This document shows, in pieces, positions 1-11,642 of a stretch of 64,000 nucleotides of DNA. Every line of letters starts with the position of its first letter. Positions within the stretch are counted from its first letter, which is position 1. Source of the stretch: Pseudeuparius sepicola (lineage: Eukaryota > Arthropoda > Insecta > Coleoptera > Anthribidae). The stretch spans positions 121,087,373 through 121,151,372 of the forward strand of contig OY987299.1 in assembly GCA_963920635.1 (NCBI GenBank), written 5' to 3'. The translations under genes and the position numbers were made by a program. The notes under the pieces were generated by a model. That model was not told the origin of the DNA and searched no databases. It worked only from the letters and a program-made list of their open reading frames with translations.

Positions 1-241
1 TATAATTAAAGCAATACAGGTTGGCGTCATGTTAAGGTAAGTAAGTCAAAAGCCGGTAAGTAATGTATATTCATATTATGTTAGTAAAGTCAAATTCAGG
101 TAGGTACACGTGGTTTGTAAAGTTTATTTTTGAATTTAACAACTTTCTTTCCTTTTTTTTAATTTTTTATAATTGCATGAATAATTTCTCTATTGTTTTC
201 ATTCAACCAATTTTTAATTTTTTTCTGTTCCGATTTTTGAT

Positions 242-1095
242 TTAACTTCTTCTGGTAAGATATTGATAAATTTTGGGGCAAGGTGGTTGGCGTATTTTTG
301 TCCGATGGACTAATGTGGTGTATAGAGTTTTTAAATATTGAACCTTCAAATAATTTCTTAGGTAGCGAAATCTGTATATGAAACCTCTAGTTTTTTGAAT
401 CACACTTTTTATTTGTAGGTTCCATCGCATGTGGCTATCCAGTGTTATTCCCAAATATTTAAGTGATGTACGTAGCTTCAGGAATTCCAATCTTGTTGCC
501 CACATTGAGGGTTCCCAACTGTGGTAAATGGTTGGAATACGATGTAAAAACCATATATTTCGTTTTGTCGCAATTTAGGGTAAGTTTATTGTAATGAAAC
601 CATTTAGCAATAGTAATAAAATCAGCTTCTGCTTGTTCCTTTAAAGGCTGCCAACTGTCGGCTGTATATAATATAGCGGTATCGTCAGCATAGCTTATGA
701 TTTTACCTGTAGAGTGAGTGGTCAAGAGATCATTTATGTAAATTGTAAATAGAAGGGGACCCAAGACTGTGCCCTGGGGAACTCCGTAGCGTACATCTCT
801 AGCATCACTAACTGTTCCATCGATTTCCACAATCTGTTTTCTAGAAGTAAGGTAACTGGTTATTAATTCCTTATTTTTTCCTCTTGGCCATAAGATTCCA
901 ATTTTTTAATTAGTCCGCTATGGCAAACCGTGTCAAATGCTTTTGACAGGTCGACGAACACACGCATTGCTGGTTTGTTTTTATCCAAAGCTTGATACAA
1001 AAACGACGTTAATTTATGTATTGCGTCCTCTGTTGATCTGCCTTCACGAAAACCAAATTGGCATTCTGGTATATTACTTTATATATATGGACTTA
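242..1095 (-). mobile_element. LINE reverse transcriptase fragment (Jockey/R1-like), broken
   Basis: The minus strand encodes the middle and end of a non-LTR retrotransposon reverse transcriptase. Readable blocks in order are FREGRSTEDAIHKL and FVDLSKAFDTV (about 1060-920), [20 protein letters not shown] and the catalytic YADDT box (about 800-690), then the thumb-like KYLGITLDSHMRWN (about 460-420). The reading frame shifts at about 860-900 and again at about 480, so it is a dead copy. The endonuclease domain and 3' tail are not visible, so both ends are truncated. Family-level assignment beyond a Jockey/R1-type LINE is inference. Confidence 0.9.
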
Positions 1096-3166
1096 CTGAC
1101 TGACAGGCTTCTGTATTTTTATACTTAGTTCTAGTATGAGAGCCGGCCGCATGATTTCAACTCTCATAAGATAAAATGTAGACAGTATATTTCTTTACTT
1201 GAAGCGAGTAGGTTGCCTCAATTAATATATGGGCCCGTTCGTTGTTATTTAAAGAAGTTGTGGTTAATTTTTAAGCAAATCTACTCTCATATGATTAAAG
1301 AACAAAATAGGAAAGAAGGCCCATGGAGCATCAATAAAAAGGGGTCCCTTAGTCCTTTAGAAATCCGATAGGCGTATTTTCGGAGCTCCGAAAATCCTCC
1401 GCTGCGAAAGACGGGGGCAAGTCTGGAACTCGGAGACGCGAGACTTGTGTGCGAAGTCCCGATATACAGCAAGTGCCATATTATACCGTTTTGATGCCCA
1501 AGAAAAAAAATTTTCAAACGCGTTTTTCGGAGATCTGACGCGCGAGATGGACGAAGAACGGGTCAACATATTTAACGAAACTTTCTCAGGTAAATTATTT
1601 CCCGTTTTCGAGTTATTAAGGATTTTCGGCGAAAAAAACGATCAGCGCATGCGGGACGCACCTTTTTTACGTGATTGGTCGGCATTTTCCCGTCACCTAA
1701 AAGCCAAAGTCGCGAAAACTGTCAGAAATTGCCCTTTTTCGCCGAGCTACAGCTAAGTTACATCGGCTCGGGGCTCTGGGTAGGAATTTTTAAAGCTTCC
1801 CTCAAGTCTTCAGGCTTTTTGCGCAAATGCTAATGACGGCCATCATTGTGATACATATTTTTAAATAATTTTTGTCTCAAAATGTGAGTAAGTAATTACT
1901 TAGATTAAAATTTGTATTGACCAAAAGTTTAAAATTACCTATGCGTGTTGCTTGCTACGATCGAAAAAAGCCATTTTATGGATCAAAATGATTCTGTCAA
2001 ACGAATGCAGTGTCGGGGTGATTGGGCAGTTCTTTTTTGGCTTTATGAGAGATATTACAGTGCCGTGGAGTGTGCTTTTTTGTAAATTGTGCTAATATCT
2101 TTAAATAAAGAATCCCGGGAACGAGTCAAAGCTCTATGTGTATTAAAATTCCTAACTAATTTCTCCTGCTTGTGCTTACCACACATCCTTTACTAATACT
2201 GCTCTGTATTTCTGAATTGATTTTCCCGAATACACCTCTGACTTCTATTCCCCCAATATGGCAACAAGGTCATTGAATTTGCGGATGATTTCTCAAGAGT
2301 AATTTATACTGCCTGGTTGTTTTATATGCTCTGGTAATAGTTTCAGGCCGGCAATCATTTTGATTTAAATAATAGTTTGGAACTGGAACGGTTTGTGTTT
2401 GTAACAGGTACAGGCTTATTCCGTCACACATCTAGTTCCGGGTTCAGTATTGCGTTTCGGAAAAATTCACTCAATAGGGTATTTAACCGTTTTTCAAATT
2501 TTATTTTGTTGAAAGCCTGTATTGATGCAGACTACACTAGTAAAATTCTAAACTAAAAATTTTACCTCCTTTGGGAGAAAATTGAGTTTAAAATTATTTC
2601 CGTTTTTAACGGTTTTCTTAATTTTGACGTCATAATAATTTTGAGCTCTGTGAATAGGACCGCGAAGCCTTGAAGCTTTATTCGTTTATTGTACGTTGCC
2701 AACTCGTGTGATTTTTCCTTGCTGGTCGAATATTTTGTTATTAGAATAGCTGTGTTCTAGTATGGAAACTCAAATTGTCAACATAAAGTTGATTATACAG
2801 TTCAAATTCTCTGACTGTTTTTAACGCTGGTTATTGGTTCGGACTAGTTTGAGATTGCTTCCTAGAACAAACCTATTGCAATAAATAATAACAGCAGTTA
2901 ACTTTATAAAAAAAAACACTATATTCCGTAAAGATATAATATACTTTCTCAATGTTTGTTTTACTTCTGAATACAAGTCCGAAAGGGGATCTGGCAACGG
3001 TGCAGCAAACTAGTAAGGATAATGGTGCCGTCCTAACCTAATCTTGATGTTTTGTGGGTATCGAAACATAACCTAGCTTTCTAGCTTTGCGGTTTTCGCG
3101 TTTGGCCTAGAGATTGTTTCGCTTTGGCATCAGATTGTTTTATTGTCCTTGTACTTCTGGTGCATT
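1096..3166. repeat. Intergenic stretch of dispersed repeats
   Basis: No gene is supported here. About 1290-1830 shares blocks with about 23.83-24.11 kb in inverted orientation (the segment around 'aattgccctttttcgcc') and its end (gcttccctcaagtcttcagg) resembles the start of the 62.87 kb segment. About 1991-2333 is a 5'-truncated copy of the CAGAGCATATAAAAC-ended MITE that is complete at 22779-23184. The rest is AT-rich with no pattern I could assign. ORFs in this stretch lack similarity I can recognise. Confidence 0.6.
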
Positions 3167-3405
3167 ATGTCTAAAAAGTGCTTTGTAGAGTATTGTGCCA
3201 ACACCTCTACAAATAGTAATAAAATATTCGTAAGAGTGCCTTTTGCAACATTAAATCTATCATCTCGCTTTAAAAATTGTGAGAGCATAAATATGTCAAT
3301 TTCCGGAAGATTGTCTGAATTTGCTTTAACAAAACCCACATTCACTACAGGAGGAGCCATTACTTTACTCTTTGTCAACTTCTTCGCACTGAAACAGAAA
3401 GCAAA
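3167..3405 (+). pseudogene. THAP-like zinc-finger N-terminal remnant
   Basis: A short frame opens with MSKKCFVEYCANTS, which has the C-X4-C start typical of a THAP zinc finger, and a VPF segment where THAP domains carry the F-P box. The second half (C-X2-H and the AVPS-type end) is not recognisable downstream. The same kind of THAP first exon recurs eight or nine times elsewhere in the window, mostly inside P-like elements, so this is probably another transposon remnant. Alternative: chance resemblance of a short ORF. Confidence 0.35.
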
Positions 3406-4324
3406 TTAAACACTATCTACTCTCATACCTATATAAATGCATCAGGTAGGTAGGTATTTCTTGGAATTTAAATGATTACCTATTTATATTCTTTAGGTAC
3501 CTACCTACAATCAAATTGAGAAAGAGTGCTTACTAAATTATACTTTGCTCTCAAACACTTTTATCTGGGGATTGAACTACCTACTACCAATATCAATTTT
3601 ATGGTACCTATTCATTTTTCTTTGTAATTGAAACTATAGGGTTTAGGATTGTACCATGTAGGTACATAAGTTAAGATTTGCATTTGTAATTAATTAGATT
3701 TTATTACACTATCTCTCTCAATTTGAAACACAAGCACAATTTTTAATTATATTATAAGAAAGGAGCAATGATAAAAATTTACATTGCCTATTTGCTTACC
3801 TTATTTTAATCGTTGATTTGTGAACACTTAGGTCAGGTACAAAAATGAATTAATACCTCATTTAGTCCTTTACTATTATGACGACGCGATAAACAATGGT
3901 TTTATTATAAAATATAAAATTCAAAGTCGTTGGAACCCCTCAATAACTTTGATAAAATTACAAATTTTGAAATCTAAACAAAACTCCAGCTGATATTATT
4001 TGACTAGTGACATATCAAATCACAAACTAATAAGATTAGGTCTCCAGTCCAAGTCCGTACCACATGATAAAAAAACGAATGAAAATGTTCGGCTCGTTAT
4101 TATGACGTCAACCCGCCGTCGGGTCCCGAACGCAAATTCAAATAAATTCAAATTTTATTTTGAAAATTCTAACTTCCTGGATACTTATTCGGGAAATAAA
4201 AAATGGTTAAAGCTATCTTAGGGCTTGATGAATCAAGTTCTGTGCAATTTATTTGAAAATTTGATTAGAGGAAACTACCCTATTGACGAGTATTGTCGAA
4301 ACTGCGCGAACGATTCCATATATA

Positions 4325-5000
4325 CAGGGCGTCAGTAAATAAGTGCGACAAACTTTAAGGGGTGACTACATGAAAAAATAATGACAGTTTGCTGTATAAA
4401 CGTAGGTCCGCAAATGCTTCGTTTCCGATATACAGGGAGTCAAAGTTAAAAAAAAAAGATAATTTATTTATTGTTATAGCTATGCGCACTTAACTAAAAA
4501 TGTTTTATTCGAGATATTTTTATTTTCATTTGTTGTTTTGATTTATTGTTGCTGTATTAGGATAGGTTTTTGATATTGTTGTTTTATTTTTTTGCATATA
4601 AATGGCGACCCCTGTGAAAAAAAGGTAAGAGAGCTTTTTTGTCACTAATTAAACGAGGATTTTAAAAATAATTTTTATTTTAAATTATCTCAGTGGCGTA
4701 TCATTTATTTTCTTAAAAATATCGAGGCCATCACCCCTATGCACGCCACTGATTAACATAAAATTTTTAATCGGGTGTCAAAAAATGCGCTTTCTAGTCC
4801 TCTTAAAACCCACCAAATTTCATTTGAATATCTTAATCCGTTTCAGCGCAATAAATAAATTATCATTTTTTTTTAAACTTTGACTCCCTGTATATTGGAA
4901 ACGAAGCATTTGCGGACCTACGTTTATATAGCAAACTGTCATTATTTTTTCATGTAGAATCACCCCTTAAAGTTTGTCGCACTTATTTACTAACACCCTG
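4325..5000. mobile_element. Fold-back MITE with CAGGG(C/T)GT ends and TA flanks
   Basis: About 140 bp at the left end (from CAGGGCGTCAGTAAATAAG) is repeated in inverted orientation at the right end (to 'taacaccctg'), including the shared 'cgaagcatttgcggac' block. TA lies on both sides, consistent with a TA target duplication. There is no coding capacity. Belonging to a Tc1/mariner-type non-autonomous family is inference from the TA flanks. Confidence 0.85.
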
Positions 5001-5008
5001 TATATTAC

Positions 5009-5075
5009 CAGAGCATATTGTTTTTATATGCTCTGATATTACCAGAACATATGTTTTATATGCTTTGATATTACG
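5009..5075. repeat. Short hairpin made of CAGAGCATAT-type ends
   Basis: Two inverted half-sites (cagagcatattg ... tatatgctctg) followed by a second degenerate pair resemble the terminal repeats of the MITE at 22779-23184 brought together with no interior. It may be an end-only deletion remnant next to the neighbouring MITE. Confidence 0.4.
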
Positions 5076-5362
5076 ATCTCTGTGATCTGTGATCGTGATC
5101 AAGAAGAGGATGTGCAAATGTCAAGCAATGCGTTAGTCAAATATCAAATGTCAAACGTCAAACTAAAAACAGTCATGCTAGAAATGTCAAACCCACACGA
5201 AAAAAATATTTTTATACTTCTGCTCCGCTTTTCGTTTCTAATTAATCATGTTTACGTGGGAAGTAATCTCCCGATTACACTAGTAGATAACGAAAACCGC
5301 AATGTTTAACTATTATGATTAGCACCACTATCGTTCGTTTTTCCCTTGGTTCATTTTGAAGA

Positions 5363-6353
5363 ATGTCTGCTTCTGTGAGAGCTTCAAAGGTACTAATTTC
5401 ATATTTTCTAGTTTCAGTTTATTATTAGTGAACATATTGTATTTTTAATTGCAGAGTGACAACAATGAAGCTTTTACCAGACAAGGTTCCCTGCGAAGAG
5501 TCATACCGCGTGAACCCAATGATAACCCATTTGGGTGTCAAAATGAAGATCTGAACAAAGTTTACAAGATCTACAGACAGGAGTATGTTATTTTAGCTGA
5601 ATAGTAAGTATTGTCAAGCCTTTATGCTTTAGCGAGTAGAAAAATGTATTTGTGCATTTTAGTGAAATGATCCAGACTGAGAATATACAAGGTGTCTATG
5701 TGATTCCGTCCAGAGAAACTCCTTTAGAGTGGTTTGGTATTATATTTGTGAGAAATGGGCCTTATGAAGACAGTGTCTTCAGATTTACAATCAGTTTGAA
5801 TGAGAATTTTCCCGATTGCGATCACCCAGTAAGTTTTTATTTATGTATTTCCTACATAATATATTTCTAAAATCTTGATGTGTTGTAGAAAGTGGTGTTT
5901 CAATCGGAGATTTATCACCCTGTGATACATCCAGAAACTAACGAGTTGAATTTAAACCACGCCTTTCCTACTTGGAACAAAAATGAACAACACTTGTGGC
6001 AAGTACTGAAGTACATTCAATGGGTTTTCGATTATTTTGATGCGAGTTTACATCATACCGTCAATAAGGAAGCTGCTGAAATGTACAAATTGAACAAACA
6101 TGGTTTCATATCAAAAGCTCAAGAGCTGACAAAGTTAAGCCAAGAAAAGCTCTATGATGAGCCACCCGTGGAAGACAAGCATTACATCACTTTTGATCGT
6201 TATAATCCCGATGTCCATGGTAAAGTGCGTGCTTCAATGATAGCTCTAGGAGAGGAGAAAAAGGTAGGGAGGGCCGGCCATTCGTGGGTTTTGCCAGGGA
6301 GTTACAAACCTCTGGAGAGGCCCCCGTCCCCCCAATCTGAGAGCGAATCATGA
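5363..6353 (+). CDS. AKTIP: AKTIP/Fts (crossbronx-type) E2-like protein
   Basis: Four exons join in frame: 5363-5389, 5455-5603, 5663-5828 and 5889-6353 (268 codons plus stop), all with GT-AG introns of 60-65 nt. The protein has a short polar N-terminus, then a UBC/E2-variant fold (EYVILAEYEMIQTENIQGVY ... PLEWFGIIFVRNGPYEDSVF ... NFPDCDHPKVVFQSEIYHP) and a C-terminal tail rich in Pro/Ser. Like family members it has no catalytic Cys after the YHP motif. Family knowledge: AKTIP/FTS binds Hook proteins and FHIP in the FHF complex that links early endosomes to dynein. The length is close to the human protein (about 290 residues). The start is the first ATG, in a short first exon. A possible poly(A) signal AATAAA is at 7035. 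Very confident. Confidence 0.93.
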
Positions 6354-6631
6354 CGGTTTGCTGTCGTGATATGTTTTTCGATAATACGTTGTTTTGTACC
6401 TGTATATAGCGTTGACAGTTTTATAAATGATTTGGATACATTGATTTGAGTGTGAGTAAACATGTTTTCATTTGCTTGTACTTGAATTGATGTGTTCAAC
6501 AGTGTTTTATGCAATTATTAGTTTTAAGTTTTGTTGAGACTATGGGTGACGCAGGAAAATGGTAGACTAGTACATACCATGCATAATGTTTCCTTACACT
6601 ACTTATTATACCTTCTCTGTGTGATATATAT

Positions 6632-6868
6632 AGAGTTGCCAAATGTCCGGACATTTATTTTCAGAGAAATGTCCAGCCAATGTGTCCGTATGGAGGGAAA
6701 CCCTTCCAAAACGTGTTATAAAAAAAAAATTGAGGTTAAGTTTCGCTTCTTCTATTTAAAATATTTTGAAATTTATTGGACACATTCGAGCATTTTTGAA
6801 TGTGTCATGTCCATAAATGTCCGTGCTCGGACATTTATGTCCGGTCACAAATAAGTGTCCGGCAACAC
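6632..6868. mobile_element. Short fold-back element with AGTGTTGCC-type ends
   Basis: Ends read 'agttgccaaatgtccggaca' and, inverted, 'gtgtccggcaacact', with further internal GTCCGGACAT palindromes (about 6645-6660 and 6810-6850). It has no coding capacity and lies in the likely 3' UTR of AKTIP. Confidence 0.7.
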
Positions 6869-6899
6869 TAGATATATATAATAATTTTTTTATTTCTTT

Positions 6900-7070
6900 A
6901 TTTTTTAATCGACATTGAAGTCTCAAGATCGCCATTAAAGCTCAGAAATCGGTACTAGAGTAAGTCATTATTGTATGATTTTTTCAATCAATTCAGTCAC
7001 CCGCCTAACATGGCCTGATATTCAAAACCTGACCAATAAAGTATCATTTAACTTTTCATTGTGAAATTGT
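6900..7070. repeat. Dispersed repeat also found near 40.5 kb
   Basis: The block around 'ttaaagctcagaaatcgg' with its flanks (aatcgacattgaagtctcaa) matches 40490-40590, and the neighbouring phrases about 'ttattttgcctaataaaact' recur near 8280 and 40600. It is an old non-coding repeat copy. Confidence 0.5.
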
Positions 7071-7191
7071 TCAGTATTAAGTACTTTGGTTGGTTTGAAC
7101 ATCAATAATATTTTCTATGCAAGACTGGCCAGAGGACTCCTGCAAGTCAGATGAGCTGTACTCCATCGTGTTCGATTTAGGTAGAGCTATA

Positions 7192-8250
7192 CAGGGTGGT
7201 CCAAACTTTATCAGCAATACTTTAAAAACTGCTAGAGAATTTCCAAAAAAGAAGACTTTTCCTATAACATGTATCGAAATCCTAACGGTCAAAGTTCTTT
7301 TTTTTTTCAAGTTTTGATATATTTTTCCTAAAGGAAGGCAGCTAAGGCAAACATATTTGGTACAGTTTAGACACTCATTAAATACTATAAACTAAAAATA
7401 ATTCAGTCCTTCCACCAGTGTCGGAAAGACAACAATCATATTTTTTAATAAAAAAAATGGTACGCCACTGGAAAAGTAATCTTTTTTCCCTCCACTAAAT
7501 TTCTCAATAAATTCTAAAAAAAACTATTCTTGACTTTTTTTCGAAAAATGTACTGTTTTTGAAAAATTCACTTTTGTGCGTTTTAATTTTTTTTAGCAGA
7601 AGAAAATTAAAATAGGTCTAGGCACTCGGACTTTTGCACAACTTTCCTTAATAACATTTGGTCCTAAAAGTTACAAAAAGGTTTCTAGATTCGAAACATG
7701 ATGTGTCCTGTGAATTTAAAAAAATCTAATTTTTCGCACCAGTAAAGTGGGCAAAATGTTATTAAGGAAAATTACTCGGCATTACAAACTCAGTAGGTTT
7801 GCAAAATTTCGAAAGCTTAGACCTACTTTGGTTTTCTTCTGCTAAAAAATTAAAACGCACAAAAGTGAATTTTTCGAAAAAAAGTCAAGAATAGTTTTTT
7901 TTCTTATAATTGATTGGAAAACTTAGTGAAGGCAAAAAATTACTTTTTCAGTGGCGTACCATTTTTTATTAAAAAATATTATGGTTGACCCCCGGCTCTC
8001 TGGCCCGTCTGGAAGTAGATGGGCTGAATTTATTTTTAATTTGTAGTATTTAATGAGTGTCTAAACTATACTAAATATGTTTGTCTTAACTGTCTTCCTT
8101 TAGGAAAAATAAAAGAAAACTTTAAAAAAATTGAACTTTGACCAAAAACCGCTATAGGATTTCGATACATGCATATATGAAAAAATCTCCTTTTTTTGAA
8201 ATTTTCTAGCAGTTTTTAAAGTATTGCTGATAAAGTTTGGACCACCCTGT
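7192..8250. mobile_element. Long-TIR MITE, CAGGGTGGTCC ends, TA flanks
   Basis: The left end CAGGGTGGTCCAAACTTTAT and right end ATAAAGTTTGGACCACCCTG are inverted copies, and similarity continues for several hundred bases on each side into the centre (paired blocks around 7600 and 7840 share 'agcagaagaaaa'). Both ends are flanked by TA. Size is about 1.06 kb with no ORF of interest. It is a fold-back type, non-autonomous element. Confidence 0.85.
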
Positions 8251-9130
8251 ATAAAGGCAAAGCAACAGTGCGCCCATCTTTAAATTATTTTGCCTTATAA
8301 AACTTTTCCTGATTTAAAACATATATAATGTGTCCCTCAGCATTGAAGTCCCTTTTTATAACTCGTGGTTTATTTGCCTTGACCTTATAGACCTTGGCAA
8401 CTGAATTCCACATTCAATATGGAAAGTTAGTAGTTACCAAAAAAAATAGGGCAATCCATTAACCAGAGATTCTTGGTGCTATAATAATGACTTTAATCTT
8501 TAATTATACCACAGACTACTCAAATAAAATAAATAATAGCCACAACTCAAAAATTATACCAAGCACAAGAAACATTAACTAGGTATACTTTATTTATGCT
8601 GAAAATGCCATGTTGCAGATATGAGTAAGAAAATTATCAAGAGATATCTACTATTCTCCTGTGTTACCAAGTTCCATTGTTAAAAAATTTGAGTATCATG
8701 ACAATTTTCAAAAAATCTTATGCAATAATTTTGCATTCTGCATCTATTTCTATTGGATACACTAATTTCTAAGTACCGTTAATTTTCTCTTCTCAAAGCA
8801 ATATTTCATTTCTTCCTAACAGTTGGTTCAATATCAATAAGACAGTACTGATTTTAGTGCAATACTTATTTTAGCAACTTAAATTTAAGTATTCATTTTA
8901 TGGCTGTTAAGTCCTGTTTGTTTCAAATATAAATATTCAGTTCTCTAGATTGTGCAATGAACAAGAATGCAACAGTTCTCTAAATATACATTTTATTATA
9001 GAAAAATATTTACAATGCTTAAAGACAAATATTTCCTAATAAATTTTAAATATCACATACCTATGTTTATTTTTCAACCTTCCATTTTTATTTTTGTTTC
9101 GATGCACTCAAATCTGAATTATGCATGTCA
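8251..9130. other. AT-rich intergenic stretch, no feature seen
   Basis: Apart from repeat scraps at about 8260-8400 shared with 40.6 kb, I see no gene or repeat structure. TTTATT at 9066 reads AATAAA on the minus strand and could be the poly(A) signal of the UPF0598 gene. Confidence 0.5.
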
Positions 9131-9890
9131 TTAAAATGACTTATTAGAATGAGGCTTATTCTTTATTGCCTCGTGGTACCAGTTCTGATCAAGTGTATAT
9201 GTTGCACCTTGGAAAGTGAATTGAGTGGGAGGATTACTTTCCCCATTTCCGAAAGTAAAACTTTTACTAAATTCAATCGCTAGTTTCGAACGAATTAAAC
9301 CAACGCCTCCAATTTCCTTGGGAGCTGGGTGGTATATTCTACCAGTTTCCGGCAGCATAAAAATCTTATCTGGCTCAAACTTTAAAGTCAGCAAATCATC
9401 TGCGTGGTTATATGCAAAGAGGTTTTCTTCTTTTCCGTTAATGCTTTTCTTGGTGATGTGCGTGAAGACGATAGGGTAGTCATCGCAGCGGATAAAGTTA
9501 CGTTCTTTGCCACATAAGGAAAGGTAGGGAAAGTCCTTATATCGGTTGGTGTTGTTAATTTCAAGGCGACTGAAAATGAACTTTAAAAATTTCTTCTCTT
9601 TAAAGCACGATGTGAAATTTTTCATGCGGGAATCATCCAAAAACAACTAAAAACGAAAGCAAAGCTGTAATTTATATTCTTTTATTACTCCTATATCACC
9701 TGCACCATATCTAACTTACCATTCCTTGGTGGTCAATATAATAAAAATACTCCCTAACTTTAGGTTCAGGTTCTTGGCCCTGTATATAAGTTACATTGTT
9801 GAAATTACGGTATGTTGCTAAAGAAAATAGTTGAAAATGCGAGGAAATTGAACTTAAAGAAGTCCTAATTAGATTTAAACTCTGCCGCAT
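9131..9890 (-). CDS. UPF0598 (C8orf82 homologue), probably mitochondrial
   Basis: Two exons: 9890-9720 (57 codons) and 9646-9131, with a GT-AG intron of 73 nt, giving about 228 residues. The human relative C8orf82 has 216. The first exon opens MRQSLNLIRTSLSSISSHF, rich in Arg/Ser/Leu and lacking acidic residues, which looks like a mitochondrial targeting peptide (inference). The conserved family body follows: REYFYYIDHQGMLFLDDS across the splice, then SRLEINNTNRYKDFPYLSLC, GKERNFIRCDDYPIVFTHI, RIYHPAPKEIGGVGLIRSKL. The molecular function is unknown to me. It is divergently oriented from RAMAC, about 1.16 kb away, with a transposon-filled gap between them. Confidence 0.92.
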
Positions 9891-9961
9891 TTTGAAGAAA
9901 ACTAGAAGTCCCAGAAGTCCATCATTTTGGACGGCATTGACATTACAGAAGAAACTAACCT

Positions 9962-10017
9962 AACCTATATATTTTGTGGAAGAAACCTAACCAACTAACC
10001 TAACCTATATATTTTGT
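9962..10017. repeat. Two minus-orientation copies of the 16-bp dispersed sequence
   Basis: AACCTATATATTTTGT occurs at 9962-9977 and 10002-10017, 40 bp apart, each preceded by CCTAA-type bases. The first copy is flanked by 'agaaac' on both sides and the second by the related 'gaagaaacc' and 'gaggaaacc', as if each were inserted with a small duplication. This lies just upstream of the UPF0598 start. Confidence 0.75.
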
Positions 10018-10079
10018 GGAGGAAACCACAAATTCACAAAATTTATAGGATGAAGAAACCAGAAAATATATGATATAGA

Positions 10080-10210
10080 GTTTGTTCCAACAACAGTTTT
10101 GAACCTGTTCTCAAACTGTTCTGGGATTACTTTCCTGCATTGATTCCAGAGACTACTCCATTTCTCTGATTGATTCGCTAGAACTGGTTCAGAACTATTG
10201 TTGGAACAAA
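10080..10210. repeat. Small fold-back element with TTTGTTCCAACAA ends
   Basis: The left arm 'tttgttccaacaacagtttt' pairs with the right arm 'actattgttggaacaaa'. The middle carries 'ctccatttctctg', which is the end sequence of the P-like family at 10259 and 36443. Confidence 0.6.
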
Positions 10211-10258
10211 GCTATAGGATCACGCTCAGACAAATGGAGTAGGTTCTCTAATCACGCT

Positions 10259-10797
10259 CAGAGAAATGGAGTAGGGAGAACGCGGTTTGACCTACTGCGC
10301 ATATTATTTCCAGGCAAATTTAATGGCCGCCATATTGTCCTCACTTTGACGTTTGCAGTTTGTTCTCAGCGGTAGTTGTTGTATTTTCAGCAGAGAAATG
10401 GTCAGTGTTTTTGGAAAATGTCGTGTGCAGTAGCAAGCTGTAAGAATTATAAGTCTAGGAGACCTCCGGGACTATCATTTTTTCGGCAAGTTTAGTAAAA
10501 ACAATCGCCGAAATTTTGAGCACCATAGGCGCGCATCTGTATAATTTTAATGATTGATTATGTGATGTGGTTAAAAATTCTTAACTTGGGGACTGATTGG
10601 ACTTTAGAGTCCAAATAAACTTGTTTGTTCAAAACATTTTGCTGCTGATGCCTTTACTGTGCATCGTGGTGAACGAGGATAAAGACCTCTAAAGCAGTCT
10701 GCAGTGCCAAGTCTGTTAACAATGATATGCCCATGAATGAAGTTGGTTTAATTAATATGGCCGCAGCTTGTAGCATATTCTCCCTACTCCATTTCTA
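10259..10797 (+). mobile_element. P-like non-autonomous element with THAP exon (family 1)
   Basis: It begins CAGAGAAATGGAGTAGGG and ends with the inverse (ccctactccatttct, last bases degraded). A first exon at 10418 reads MSCAVASCKNYKSRRPPGLS, with C-X4-C of a THAP zinc finger, followed by a block like NLGTDWTL...FVCSKHFAADAF with the C-X2-H half, but with frame breaks. A closely similar copy is at 36443-37025. The sequence GCTATAGGAT appears just outside both ends (10211 and about 10807), with an extra partial terminal repeat at 10226, so the original insertion may be slightly larger. Confidence 0.75.
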
Positions 10798-11049
10798 TCA
10801 TAACGCTATAGGATTACTGCAGAGATTACTGCTATTGGCTATCATGATCACAGAATGTAGAATCCTAACCTCAATTTTCTGTGAAATAGATCATTCAAAC
10901 CTCACCTATTTTTTCTACCTATACCTATATATATTTTGACTTCAACCCCCCCTCGCCCCTCTAGTTATTTGAGAAACTTATTTTAAAAGTCGACGTAAAC
11001 AGAAAATTTATCCTAAGAAACGAAGAAACACAACTAAATCATTGCAAAA

Positions 11050-11358
11050 ATGACTACTCTCACATCAGGTCAACTCCAGTTCCTGGAAGAGTGTAAATTA
11101 GAGTTTTCAGATAGATTCAGCGATGCAGATTTGGAGTATAAGAAAATCTATGACTTGGGTATTCCTCCACCACCCATTATGTATCCTTGGTTCTCCAGGG
11201 CGAGATTTAACCATAGAGATGATAGAGATCGACCTGGCGGCAGCAGATTTGGCAACGATCGTCGTTATAGGGATCAGGACAGAACTAGAAGCGATGATAA
11301 TTTTAGAGGTAGAGACGTTGATGGAATGGAATCCCGGAAGAGATTTAGGCCATATTAA
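11050..11358 (+). CDS. RAMAC: RAMAC: RNA cap methyltransferase activating subunit
   Basis: Single exon, 102 residues. The N-terminal part, LEFSDRFSDADLEYKKIYDL followed by PPPPIMYPWFSRAR, matches the conserved RNMT-activating domain. The C-terminal half is a low-complexity Arg/Asp/Gly tract (RDDRDRPGGSRFGNDRRYR and more), like the RNA-binding tail of the vertebrate protein (about 118 residues). Family knowledge: it binds and stimulates RNMT, which completes the N7-methylguanosine cap of mRNA in the nucleus. ATG at 11050 is preceded by 'ttgcaaaa' with no in-frame ATG upstream. The gene is small and intronless in its coding part. Confidence 0.9.
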   Translation: MTTLTSGQLQFLEECKLEFSDRFSDADLEYKKIYDLGIPPPPIMYPWFSRARFNHRDDRDRPGGSRFGNDRRYRDQDRTRSDDNFRGRDVDGMESRKRFRPY

Positions 11359-11642
11359 CAAAAAAATTATAGCATAATATGTTTATATTTGAAATAATTA
11401 AGTTTTATGCAAGCAAGTAAAGATTTTTCTTATAAAATGTTTTGAAGTTTGTTTTGACATATTGACAACATAACCCCTCTGGTGAAAGTGACGTTTCCTC
11501 ACAGAATTTCCCCTATTCTGTGGTTTCGTAGTGGCGGTGGCGCCCCCGATAACATTATTTGTTTACTACGTAATTGGCATTGAAGTTTTAAAAAATATTG
11601 GATATTTTTTTTCAATTTTTTTAAACCGGCAAATTACAGAGA

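Noticed and set aside
5082..5309. 75-codon plus-strand ORF upstream of AKTIP
   Set aside because: No recognised motif, begins inside repeat-derived sequence, and has no conserved splice context.
11107..11377. Overlapping ORFs on both strands at RAMAC
   Set aside because: Shifted-frame shadows; only the frame starting at 11050 has family motifs.
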